Part shown: positions 44,208 through 54,964 of the stretch, piece after piece | How positions within the stretch are numbered: the first letter of the stretch is position 1 | Layout of the letters: the number at the start of each line of letters is the position of its first letter | Source of the DNA: Plantactinospora soyae | GTDB lineage: Bacteria; Actinomycetota; Actinomycetes; Mycobacteriales; Micromonosporaceae | Assembly (NCBI RefSeq): GCF_014874095.1 | Contig: NZ_JADBEB010000001.1 | Location: 7,192,001 to 7,256,000, forward strand | Direction: 5' to 3' | DNA: 64,000 nucleotides | Program-made: the position numbers and the translations under genes | The notes under the pieces: generated by a model | Database searches by the model: none | What the model saw: only the letters and a program-made list of their open reading frames with translations | Told to the model about the DNA's origin: nothing

Positions 44208-44489
44208 TCACATCCTCTCCGGCGGTGCGCCGCGCCCCGCAAGGGGGGTGCAGCCTGGATCGAGCGCGGTGCGGACGGTCGCGGTGATGAACACTGGCGC
44301 GACCGGCTGGATGTGGGCGCTGTCGTGCTCCCGGAGCACGGTCCTGCGGAAGTAATCCTGTTCCACGAGGGCGGCACCACGTCCGAGACGCCGGGCCTCG
44401 CGGGCGGCCGTGGTCTTTCCGCTGCCGGAGTTTCCCCGGATGATCACCAACGTGGGCGAAACGGGTGTTGTGGGAGTCGACGTCGTCAT
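44208..44489 (-). pseudogene. P-loop kinase-like protein, truncated
   Basis: 93 residues from ATG 44489. The first 75 match the start of small AAA-type ATP-binding kinases (SPTLVIIRGNSGSGKTTAAR; ALVEQDYFRRTVLREHD; APVFITATVRTALD), with a perfect Walker A. The remainder (CTPLAGRGAPPERM) is unrelated and ends at a TGA 3 bases before the epimerase start. The LID and substrate regions of the roughly 180-residue parent are absent. A deletion stub, probably inactive. Confidence 0.75.
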
Positions 44490-44500
44490 GGACTGCTCTC

Positions 44501-46471
44501 TCAGGCGGTTGTGCTCTGTCGGGGCATCTGCGCGGTGGGCGCGGTGGTGTCGTAGCCGGCGGCTTGGAGGGTGAACAGTTCGGCGTACCGGCCGCGGGCG
44601 GTCATGAGGTGATCGTGGGTGCCGGCCTCGACGAGGCGGCCGTGGTGTAGGACGTAGATGCGGTCGGCGTGACGGACGTTGGCCAGCCGGTGGGTGATCA
44701 GGATGGTGATGCCGCGCCCGTGCCGGTCGCGGATGGCTTGGAACAGGGCGTCCTCGGCGCGGGGATCGAGTGCGGAGGACGGCTCGTCCATGATGAGCAC
44801 GTCGGCGTCGCGCAGGAACCCGCGGGCGGCGGTGACGCGTTGCCATTGCCCACCGGAGAGGTCCTGGCCGCCGGCGAAGGTGCGGTCGAGCAGCGTCTCG
44901 TACCCGTGGGGCAGGTCGTTGATCATGTCGTGGGCGACGGCGCGGGCGGCGGCTTCCTCGATGCGGTCCTGGCCGGGTGTGGTGGTGATGTCGCCGATGG
45001 CGATGTTCGTGGCGGCGGTGAACGGCCACTTGTGGTACTCCTGCGTAACGACGCCGATCCGGCCCCGTAGCGCGGCCATGCCCCAGTCGTCGATCGTGCG
45101 GCCGTTGTAGTGGACGCTGCCGCCGGAGGGGGCGCGTAGGGTGGCGATCATCATGGCGAGGGTGGACTTGCCGGAGCCGTTCTCCCCGACGAACGCCACC
45201 GTCTGCCCCGCTTCGACGGTCAGGCTGACCTGGTCGACCGCCGGTGTGTCGCGGTCGGGGTAGCGGAGACTGACCGCCTCGACGGTGATCTCCCGCAGCC
45301 GCTGCGGTGTTCCGGCGCGGCCAGTACAGGTGCGGGGTTCAGGGAGATAATCGGCGGCGCGGGCCATGAAGCCGGTGTAGTCACGGAAGTGCTGCCCTTC
45401 GGTGTAGACACGGTCGATCTGGAAGGTGACCACGGAAAGGGACCGTTGCGCGGACTGGACGGCGATGACGCAGGTCGCGGCAGCGGCGAGGGGGATCTGA
45501 CCGTCGATGAGCAACAGGCCGAGCAACACGTAGACGGCAGCGGTGGCGATCCCGCCGATCATCGCGCCGACGGTGGTGGTCGTGGTGACCCTGCGGGCAA
45601 GTGCGAGTTGGATGCCGGTCTCGACGCCCATCACCCGGTCGTACTGGTCGAGCAGGAAACTACGCAGGCCGTAGGAGCGTAGTTCGGGGGCGGAGTCGCG
45701 TTCAGCCATCAGCCGGTGAAGCAGCCACAACCGGCGCCGCCGGACCGATCCGGCCGCGTAGGTCTGATAGCGCAGGTGCCCGGCCCGCAGCGACGCCCAC
45801 CCGTTCGGAACGGTGGCGACCAGGAGCGCAGGCAGCAGTAGTGGATGGACCACCACGACAGCGACCGCGACCGCCAGCACGCCCGCGAGGCCGGCGAGCA
45901 GGTTCATCGACGCCTGCACAAGCCCGGTGGTGGAGTCGGCACCACGGGAGGCGCGTTCCATGTCGTCGGCGAACGCGTCGGCATCGAAGGCTTCAAGTCG
46001 TACGGCGGTAGTCACCTCGAACAGCCCGCGTTCCACCTTCTGGTCGACCTTCGGGCTCAGCCCGTTCTGTGCATATCCCATCGCGGTGGCCATGCCGGCG
46101 CGTAGCGCCGTGACGGCGGCGAGAGCTGCCAAGGCGGGCAGCGCCGCGACGACCTTGTCGGCGGTCGGCCCGCCGGCGAACAGTTCCACCAACACCCGCT
46201 GCACCGCGAGGAGCCCGAACGCCGACATGACCCCCGCGCCGACCGTCGTCACCCCCACGATCAAGGTACGGACCCGGTCAGCGTGCCAGCTCACCCCGAG
46301 GGCGGCCCAGACCAGTCGGGGCAGCTCGGACAGCACGGCGAACGGGCCCGCCTGCGCCCGCGCCCGCACCCCTGTCTCCCACCACATCTCCCGTAACTCC
46401 GGCAGCACCGACTCCCCCTGCGTCGACACGGGCAGGTCGGGCGTCCGGTCTGGCTGGTCGGTTGTGGGCAT
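44501..46471 (-). CDS. ABC transporter, fused permease-ATPase (exporter)
   Basis: 656 residues from ATG 46471, with GGGAGG upstream. The N-terminal about 350 residues form a six-helix permease domain (RTLIVGVTTVGAGVMSAFGL, LAVAVAVVVVHPLLLPALLV, TTTVGAMIGGIATAAVYVLL). The ATPase (about 390-630) has Walker A GENGSGKSTLAMM, signature LSGGQWQRV, Walker B VLIMDEPSSALDP, and the H-loop ITHRL. One half-transporter, so it should homodimerise. No partner or biosynthetic gene tells the substrate; only the kinase stub lies downstream. Confidence 0.93.
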   Translation of the reverse strand: MPTTDQPDRTPDLPVSTQGESVLPELREMWWETGVRARAQAGPFAVLSELPRLVWAALGVSWHADRVRTLIVGVTTVGAGVMSAFGLLAVQRVLVELFAGGPTADKVVAALPALAALAAVTALRAGMATAMGYAQNGLSPKVDQKVERGLFEVTTAVRLEAFDADAFADDMERASRGADSTTGLVQASMNLLAGLAGVLAVAVAVVVVHPLLLPALLVATVPNGWASLRAGHLRYQTYAAGSVRRRRLWLLHRLMAERDSAPELRSYGLRSFLLDQYDRVMGVETGIQLALARRVTTTTTVGAMIGGIATAAVYVLLGLLLIDGQIPLAAAATCVIAVQSAQRSLSVVTFQIDRVYTEGQHFRDYTGFMARAADYLPEPRTCTGRAGTPQRLREITVEAVSLRYPDRDTPAVDQVSLTVEAGQTVAFVGENGSGKSTLAMMIATLRAPSGGSVHYNGRTIDDWGMAALRGRIGVVTQEYHKWPFTAATNIAIGDITTTPGQDRIEEAAARAVAHDMINDLPHGYETLLDRTFAGGQDLSGGQWQRVTAARGFLRDADVLIMDEPSSALDPRAEDALFQAIRDRHGRGITILITHRLANVRHADRIYVLHHGRLVEAGTHDHLMTARGRYAELFTLQAAGYDTTAPTAQMPRQSTTA

Positions 46472-47144
46472 GCAGGTACCTCCCGAAGGTGAGCAGGGTT
46501 CGCCGCCGTGGCGGTACGTCGACGGCGGACAACGCGGGGCGTCGCCTCCGGCGGTGACGCCCGGTGTCGCTGGCCGGGGATCCGCCGGAATGCTTCGTCA
46601 GTCGGCTCGACCGGTAGGACCCGCCGGTTCGGGTCGATAGGTTGCGGAGCCCGTCCAGCCGCCCGCGGGGCAGGTCAGCGGTGATGCCCGAGTGTCCGCA
46701 GAACATGGACTCGACCGTAGGACGCCTGCCGTCCGACACGCCCGTAGCGGCTCTGTCTCACATTCGGGATGCTGTTGGTGATCTTGGTTCATTGATCGGT
46801 CTGGGCGGGGCGGTGCCTGCACCGGAGGCGCCTCGGTGTTGAAGTAGTGAAATGTCGATGAGTCGTGGTTTGGGTTCGGCTGTTCCGGTGGAGACGGCTC
46901 CGGGCAGCTGCGATGGCGGGAGGCGAGGGTGTCCAGAGCTCGTAAGAGCCGAAAGGGCACCACACGGCGGCGTTCGGGCGGCACGACGGCCGACGACGAT
47001 GCGGAGCCGCTCGAGTGCCGTGGTCTCGGGTGAAGGTCATGTCGACGCCAGCCGGGAGCTGAGGAAGGCCGTCGAGGCCTACTGGGCCGAAAAGATCGAC
47101 GCCTCGAAGTGCCTTCGACTCGAGCAGCGACCCGCCCCAAACAT
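46472..47144. other. Intergenic region with decayed sequence
   Basis: About 670 bases. The plus-strand frame around 47040-47120 reads VDASRELRKAVEAYWAEKID, a plausible helical fragment of a lost gene, but no start or intact domain accompanies it. 46908-46969 is the second copy of the repeat at 22623-22684. The ABC transporter promoter should be at the left end. Confidence 0.45.
46908..46969 (+). repeat. Diverged intergenic repeat, copy 2
   Basis: Same-strand partner of 22623-22684, with 50 of 62 bases matching and no gap. It lies in gene-free DNA upstream of the helical fragment near 47040-47120. Nature unknown. Confidence 0.55.
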
Positions 47145-47190
47145 CCACAGACCCCCGCGACGGAGGGGTTCCCGCCGCGGGGGTCTGTGG
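47145..47190. terminator. Strong hairpin terminator after the xylanase gene
   Basis: CCACAGACCCCCGCG and CGCGGGGGTCTGTGG are a perfect 15-base inverted repeat with a 16-base loop, beginning nine bases past the xylanase stop. No T-run follows, as is common in high-GC actinomycetes. Confidence 0.85.
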
Positions 47191-47198
47191 TGTGGGCG

Positions 47199-50012
<2,814 letters not shown>

Positions 50013-50108
50013 TCAGGACCGGTCCGCCACAGGATCGTCGGTTCTCCTCCTGCTGCCGGCCGTGCACGGTTGTCTGGAGGGGCCGTGCACGGGGCAGCGG
50101 TTGTTCCT

Positions 50109-50444
50109 TGCGGTCTAGCCGGTGGTGCAGGATCTGATCTGGGGGCGGGCGCTGGAGTTGCCGTTTGTCATGGTGGTGAAGCCGAAGGTGTTGCCGCTGC
50201 CGTTGGAGCGCATTGTCAGTACGGTGTTGTTGCTGCTCAGGCTGGCGCTGCCGCTCCAGGTGGTGGTGATCTGCTGTGGTGCGGTGACGGCTGCTACCAC
50301 GGTCCAGCTACTGGCGCCGCTGACTGTCAGCGAGGTGTTGTACCGGTCGCCCCAGACCGTGCCGGGTGTTACCGACGCGGTGCAGTTTCCACCGGGCGGT
50401 GGCCCTGTGGGCGACGTGGTCGGCGTAGGCGTAGGCGAGGTGGT
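50109..50444 (-). repeat. CBM2-coding inverted repeat, left arm (in CE1 gene)
   Basis: 336 bases matching 54568-54903 in opposite orientation with no gap and only two mismatches that I can find. It covers the Pro/Thr linker, the CBM2 module, the stop codon and a few bases beyond. The pair encloses about 4.1 kb. Confidence 0.9.
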
Positions 50445-51389
50445 CGGCGTGGGCGATGTCGTCGGCGGCGTGCTGGTGTTCAGGCCGAAGAAACGGATCG
50501 CCTCGGCGGCGTTCACCGGAAGATTGTGCGGCACGCCCTGCAAGCTGATCGCCTCGACCGGGGCCTGCCCGCCACTGCCCCCGTACCGGGTGCGGGTGTA
50601 GCCGGACTGCGGGGTGTCGGTGAAGGTGGGTGTCTGGCTCAGCCCGTGCAGGTTGGTCCACTGCTTGATCTCTTCACCGAAGTTGGGATAGCGCAGCGTC
50701 TCGTCGTTCGTGCCGTGCCACAACTGCATACGCGGCCGGGTACCGGTGTAGCCCGGGTACGCGTTGCGGACCAGGTCACCCCACTGCTGGGCGGTACGGG
50801 TGATCTGGCCGTTGGCGCACTCGCTGTTCCAGGTCGAGCTGCCGGTCGTCGCGAAGCAGCCGAAGGGCACGCCTGCGAACGCGGCGCCGGCCTTGAACAC
50901 GTCCGGATAGAGCCCGAGTAGGACGTTGGTCATCATCGCGCCGGACGAGGTGCCGGCGGCGAAGATGCGGTTGGGGTCGGCGTTGTAGCGCTGCTGCACG
51001 TAGCTGACCATCGACCTGATCGAGACCGGGTCGCTGCCGCCGTCGCGTCGTAGTGCCTGTGGGGAGTAGACGTCGAAGCACTGGCCGCTGCGGGTCGCCG
51101 ACGGGTATATGACGATGAAGCCGTACTGGTCCGCCTGGCGGGCGAACTGAGTGCCGGAGTAGTAGGCAGGCCCGGTGCCGGTGCAGTAGTGCACGGCCAC
51201 GAGGATGCCCGGATTGGCTTGGACCCGGTCCGGTACGTACAGGTGCATGCGCAGGTTGCTCGGGTTGGTGCCGAAGCCGGTCACCTCGGTGAGCGTGGCC
51301 GCGGATGCCGGTGGCGCGATCGTGAGCGTGGCGGCCACGAGCGCGATCGCGAGGCCCGCGGCGCCGGTCAGGAATCGTCTGAGTCTCAT
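50115..51389 (-). CDS. Secreted PHB-depolymerase-type (CE1-like) esterase with CBM2
   Basis: 424 residues from ATG 51389, with GGGAGG upstream. Signal peptide 1-30 (GLAIALVAATLTIAPPASA). Catalytic domain: PGILVAVHYCTGTGPAYYSG, FIVIYPSATRSGQCFD, nucleophile Ser in IFAAGTSSGAMMTNVLLG, and RMQLWHGTNDETLRYPN with the acid Asp; the His is likely in GVPHNLP. This is the Esterase_phb group, which includes CE1 acetylxylan and feruloyl esterases. A Pro/Thr linker and a C-terminal CBM2 follow. In this locus it most likely removes acetyl or feruloyl groups from xylan. Confidence 0.92.
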   Translation of the reverse strand: MRLRRFLTGAAGLAIALVAATLTIAPPASAATLTEVTGFGTNPSNLRMHLYVPDRVQANPGILVAVHYCTGTGPAYYSGTQFARQADQYGFIVIYPSATRSGQCFDVYSPQALRRDGGSDPVSIRSMVSYVQQRYNADPNRIFAAGTSSGAMMTNVLLGLYPDVFKAGAAFAGVPFGCFATTGSSTWNSECANGQITRTAQQWGDLVRNAYPGYTGTRPRMQLWHGTNDETLRYPNFGEEIKQWTNLHGLSQTPTFTDTPQSGYTRTRYGGSGGQAPVEAISLQGVPHNLPVNAAEAIRFFGLNTSTPPTTSPTPTTSPTPTPTTSPTGPPPGGNCTASVTPGTVWGDRYNTSLTVSGASSWTVVAAVTAPQQITTTWSGSASLSSNNTVLTMRSNGSGNTFGFTTMTNGNSSARPQIRSCTTG

Positions 51390-51502
51390 ATGGGTTGGTC
51401 CTCCCGAACCGTTGGGTGCCGGTTGGCTGAAGGGGTGCGCTGGCCCGCTGGCCGTGCGTGGTTACCGAAGGGCCGCGCACGGCCAGCGGCGGTTCTTAGG
51501 GT

Positions 51503-53113
51503 TTAACCGGCGGTGCAGGAGTTGATCTGGGGTCGGGCGCTGGAGTTGCCGTTCGTCATCGTGGTGAAGCCGAACGTGTTACCGCTGCCGTTGGAGCGCA
51601 TCGTCAGCACGGTGCCGTTGCTGTTCAGGCTGGCGCTGCCGCTCCAGGTGGTGCTGATCCGCTGTGGCGCGGTGACGGCCACCACCACGGTCCAGCTGCC
51701 GGCGCCGCTGACCGTCACCGAGGTGTTGTACCGGTCACCCCAGACCGTGCCCGGGGAGGTCGACGCGGTGCAGCTGCCACCGGGCGGTGGTGTGGTCGGC
51801 GGCGGCGTGGTCGTGGGCGGAGGGGTCGTGGGCGTGGGGCCGGTGGGCGGTGGGGTGGTCGGTCCGTCGGTGAGGACCGGGGTCTGCCAGTCGCGCCACT
51901 CGGCCAGGTTGCCCTGTTTGCGGCTGGAGATCCGAATCGTGCCGGCGGCGTTGCCGGTCTTGAGCAGATGCTTCTGGATGTTCTGCTGCAACGGGGTTCG
52001 CCACTCGGAGCGGCTGGCGCAGTGGGTGCCGTCGGAGACGTCCGACCAGTAGGTGATGTTGTCTCCCGCCCCGAGTGCCTTGTAGATCTCGGCGCCGGCG
52101 AGGGCGGCGTTGCTGCCGGAGCGGGCGGCGAGCCAGTCGATGTGTGGGTTCTCCATGACGAACAGGCCGCGGGGTGCGACGAGGCCGATCATTTGGTGGG
52201 TGTCGACCGGCAGCCCGCTGGGGTTGCTGGTGTAGGCGCTGAACGCGTCACCGAGCCAGGGCTGCTCGCCGTAGGCGCTGGACAGCGGTTGGGAGCCGGA
52301 CTCGCCGGGGATGCCGCGGAAGATCGGGGCACCGCCGGAGCCGGACTCGATCGGCATGGTCAAAGCGATCCGTTGGTCGAACGCGCCGATCACGAACGCG
52401 CCCTTGCCGTAGCGGGAGCAGCCGGTCACCCCGGTCGCGTCGGGGCGGAGGATGGTGCCGCCGGACTGTTCGATGACGTCGATGATCCGGGACACCCCCC
52501 AGGCCCAGGCCATCAGGATTCCGGTGCTGCTGTTGGCGCCATAGAGCGTGTAGAAGGCGCCCTGCTTGTTGTTGCGGGGGGTGCCTTCCCGGCCGACGGC
52601 CAGGGGGTCGTAGTTGATGACCGCGGCGCCGGCGTTGCGGATGGTGGCGGTGTCGGCGCCGAACCCACCCAGGACGACGACGGCCGGGAACGGGCCGGTG
52701 CCCGACGGCAGTTGGACGCTGGCGGAGAAGCTGGCGTTGCGGCCCTGGTCGGACACGTTCACCTGGATGCTCGTGTTCGAGACGGTGCCGCTCACGGTGG
52801 CCGGTTTAGCGGGCTTCTGCCCGTACACGGTCCGCTCGGCCAGTTCCCGGGTCTCGGCCCGCCGGCATCGCCATTCGGCTTTGGTGGTGATGCGCGTGCC
52901 ATCCAACTTCCGGAACGGGTCGGGCAGCCGGGAGCTGGCCGGTACGGACGTGTTCGGCACCGGGCAGTCGGCGCCCTCGTCTTCCACCGTGGACGCGGCG
53001 TGCGCGGGTGTGGTCCGGCCTATCACGGTTACCGTCCCGGTGACGGTGAGCGCCGCAACCGCGAGCGTGATGACCGCTGAACGTAGCTTCGAGCGGCCTG
53101 GGCGGAGTGTCAT
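51503..53113 (-). CDS. Secreted CE15 glucuronoyl esterase with CBM2
   Basis: 536 residues from ATG 53113, with AAAGGAGAG upstream. Signal peptide 1-40 (VITLAVAALTVTGTVTVIG, AHA). The CE15 domain (about 45-400) shows TKAEWRCRRAETRELAERTV then YG at its start, the nucleophile motif VTGCSRYGKGAFVIGAFD, the Glu in MPIESGSGGAP, and the His in DGTHCASRSEW. Such enzymes hydrolyse esters between glucuronic acid on xylan and lignin alcohols. A linker and CBM2 close the protein. The CBM2-coding DNA is nearly identical to that in the GH10 gene. Confidence 0.93.
   Translation of the reverse strand: MTLRPGRSKLRSAVITLAVAALTVTGTVTVIGRTTPAHAASTVEDEGADCPVPNTSVPASSRLPDPFRKLDGTRITTKAEWRCRRAETRELAERTVYGQKPAKPATVSGTVSNTSIQVNVSDQGRNASFSASVQLPSGTGPFPAVVVLGGFGADTATIRNAGAAVINYDPLAVGREGTPRNNKQGAFYTLYGANSSTGILMAWAWGVSRIIDVIEQSGGTILRPDATGVTGCSRYGKGAFVIGAFDQRIALTMPIESGSGGAPIFRGIPGESGSQPLSSAYGEQPWLGDAFSAYTSNPSGLPVDTHQMIGLVAPRGLFVMENPHIDWLAARSGSNAALAGAEIYKALGAGDNITYWSDVSDGTHCASRSEWRTPLQQNIQKHLLKTGNAAGTIRISSRKQGNLAEWRDWQTPVLTDGPTTPPPTGPTPTTPPPTTTPPPTTPPPGGSCTASTSPGTVWGDRYNTSVTVSGAGSWTVVVAVTAPQRISTTWSGSASLNSNGTVLTMRSNGSGNTFGFTTMTNGNSSARPQINSCTAG
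51524..51751 (-). repeat. CBM2-coding direct repeat, copy in CE15 gene
   Basis: Partner of 48519-48746 in the same orientation, about 3 kb away. Recombination between the two would delete the CE1 gene and join the CE15 catalytic domain to the unknown C-terminal domain of the xylanase. Confidence 0.85.
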
Positions 53114-53377
53114 CGTGGCTCTCCTTTCAGGGTTGGCAACGGACGTTGAAATTGACCTTGAGGTACGTGGTGGGGGTAGCTGCGCCCGACCGCCGCAGCC
53201 GACACGTGCGCGGCTGCGGCGGGTAAAGCAGCGGGCCCGGCTGGATCCGGTCCGCCGCCGAGCGGTACGTGGTGCCCAACGCGGCCTCCTTGGGGTGACA
53301 GTCGTGGGGTGCGGGTGGGGCCCGACGCCGGTTGAGCTGAGGCATTGACCTCGCGCCACCCGTAGGCCGGAAGGTTA

Positions 53378-53390
53378 CGGAAAGGTTTCG
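53378..53390 (-). promoter_or_regulatory. Operator-like motif upstream of the CE15 gene
   Basis: CGGAAAGGTTTCG preceded by AGGTTA. A mirror-oriented relative lies at 53722-53734. The pair flanks the divergent promoter region of the xylan locus. CGAAA-type palindromes are known as xylanase-gene control sites in Streptomyces; assignment here is by resemblance. Confidence 0.55.
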
Positions 53391-53721
53391 TGAAATTCAA
53401 GAGTATAGATTTGGGTGTTGACCTGGTCTTCCGCTACGAAAGACCAGGTCAGGCGTCGATCCTGCGGAGTCAGATGGGGCGATAATTTCCGCTACTCACC
53501 CGCAAAGGTCGGCTGCCTCGACAGCGAACACCGACCTCCCGAGGTTTCGTGACTATGTCCGACACGATCGCGCCTACGTCGACCCGTCGACACATCACTA
53601 ACTGCCGGTGGTCTCGCCAGCGCGTTGAGCAGCTTAAATCAGTTGTTCAGCGTGATGTTCTTCGATGCCTGCGGCGGCCGTCGGCTGGACAAGCCACCGG
53701 AATCCAGGGTCTTGGATATTT

Positions 53722-53734
53722 CGGAAAAGTTTCG
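53722..53734 (+). promoter_or_regulatory. Operator-like motif upstream of the SGNH esterase gene
   Basis: CGGAAAAGTTTCG followed by TAACCT, i.e. AGGTTACGAAAC on the other strand. It differs from 53378-53390 by one base in the 13-base core, and the AGGTTA extension points the opposite way, so each copy faces its own gene symmetrically. Confidence 0.55.
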
Positions 53735-53844
53735 TAACCTAGGCCCCAGATGGCTTGGCACTCCCTCGCGACGGCCGGACCTGGCACACCCCCGACGGCA
53801 ACATGAGCCGGCCCGCCGCCCGCCCCGTTGATCCGGAGGAGCAG

Positions 53845-54897
53845 ATGCGCAAAAGATCGACTAGACCGCTACTGGCCGTTCTCACCGCGGTGGTGGTGGC
53901 GCTCGGTGGAGCCGTCCTCGCCGATGGCGCGGCCAGCGCCGAGTCCAACGGCGGCGTCCGCGTGATGCCGCTCGGTGACTCCATCACCGACGGGCTCACC
54001 GTGCCCGGTGGCTACCGGATCGGTCTCTGGCAGAAGCTCGTCGCCGGCGGTCACACCGTCGACTTCGTCGGCTCCCAGTTCAACGGGCCGGGCAGCCTCG
54101 GCGACCACGACCACGAGGGCCACTCCGGCTGGCGCATCGACCAGATCGACGCCAACATCGTCAACTGGCTGCGCACCACCACACCCCGCACCGTGCTGCT
54201 GCACATCGGCACCAACGACATGTTCGGCAACGCCGCCAACGCCCCCGCGCGGCTGTCCGCATTGCTCGACCGGATCACCAACACCTCACCCGGCATCATC
54301 GTGTTCGTCGCGACCATCATCCCGTTCCCCGCCGCCGACTCCGCCGTGCGCACGTTCAACGCCGCGATCCCCGGCATCGTCCAAGGAAAGGTCGCCGCGG
54401 GCAAACGCGTCCACCTGGTCGACATGTACCGCGCGCTGACCGCCGCCGACCTCGCCGACGGCGTCCACCCCAACGCGGGCGGCTACGAGAAGATGTCCAC
54501 CGCCTGGTTCAACGCGCTGCGCTCCGTCCCGGACAGCCTCACCAACGGCACACCCTCGCCGACCCCCACCACCTCGCCTACGCCTACGCCGACCACGTCG
54601 CCCACAGGGCCACCGCCCGGTGGCAACTGCACCGCGTCGGTAACACCCGGCACGGTCTGGGGCGACCGGTACAACACCTCGCTGACAGTCAGCGGCGCCA
54701 GTAGCTGGACCGTGGTAGCAGCCGTCACCGCACCACAGCAGATCACCACCACCTGGAGCGGCAGCGCCACCCTGAGCAGCAACAACACCGTACTGACAAT
54801 GCGCTCCAACGGCAGCGGCAACACCTTCGGCTTCACCACCATGACAAACGGCAACTCCAGCGCCCGCCCCCAGATCAGATCCTGCACCACCGGCTAG
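53845..54897 (+). CDS. Secreted SGNH/GDSL esterase with CBM2
   Basis: 350 residues from ATG 53845, with CCGGAGGAG just upstream. Signal peptide 1-36 (LLAVLTAVVVALGGAVLA, ASA). The SGNH domain has block I MPLGDSITDGLTVPGGYR (nucleophile Ser), the Gly/Asn blocks (HEGHSGWRID; HIGTNDMFGN) and block V DGVHPNAGGYEKM (Asp and His). Members at xylan loci are often acetylxylan esterases (CE2/CE3-like). A Pro/Thr linker and CBM2 follow; the linker, CBM2 and stop lie in the inverted repeat shared with the CE1 gene. GH30 follows 67 bases downstream. Confidence 0.93.
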   Translation: MRKRSTRPLLAVLTAVVVALGGAVLADGAASAESNGGVRVMPLGDSITDGLTVPGGYRIGLWQKLVAGGHTVDFVGSQFNGPGSLGDHDHEGHSGWRIDQIDANIVNWLRTTTPRTVLLHIGTNDMFGNAANAPARLSALLDRITNTSPGIIVFVATIIPFPAADSAVRTFNAAIPGIVQGKVAAGKRVHLVDMYRALTAADLADGVHPNAGGYEKMSTAWFNALRSVPDSLTNGTPSPTPTTSPTPTPTTSPTGPPPGGNCTASVTPGTVWGDRYNTSLTVSGASSWTVVAAVTAPQQITTTWSGSATLSSNNTVLTMRSNGSGNTFGFTTMTNGNSSARPQIRSCTTG

Positions 54898-54903
54898 ACC
54901 GCA
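54568..54903 (+). repeat. CBM2-coding inverted repeat, right arm (in SGNH gene)
   Basis: Opposite-strand partner of 50109-50444. Differences I find: one base in the Ser-Ala-Thr-Leu region and one in the Gly-Gly-Asn codons before the first Cys. Both copies keep the reading frame, stop codon and a few bases beyond. Confidence 0.9.
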
Positions 54904-54964
54904 GTGCACGCGCTGACCATCGACCCGTTCAACGCTGGTGCCGCACGACCCACTGGAGTGAACC

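Larger units (their letters stand above)
53114..53844. other. Divergent promoter region of the xylan locus
   Basis: About 730 bases between CE15 (left) and SGNH esterase (right), lower in GC than its neighbours. It holds the two CGGAAARGTTTCG motifs. No gene is supported. It lies near the centre of the segment bounded by the 336-base inverted repeats. Confidence 0.6.

Noticed and set aside
50400-50470. Short tandem-like GTAGGC/GTCGGC repeats considered as a microsatellite or CRISPR-like array
   Set aside because: They are the Pro/Thr linker codons of a CBM2 enzyme, in frame and explained by protein sequence; no spacers or conserved repeats.
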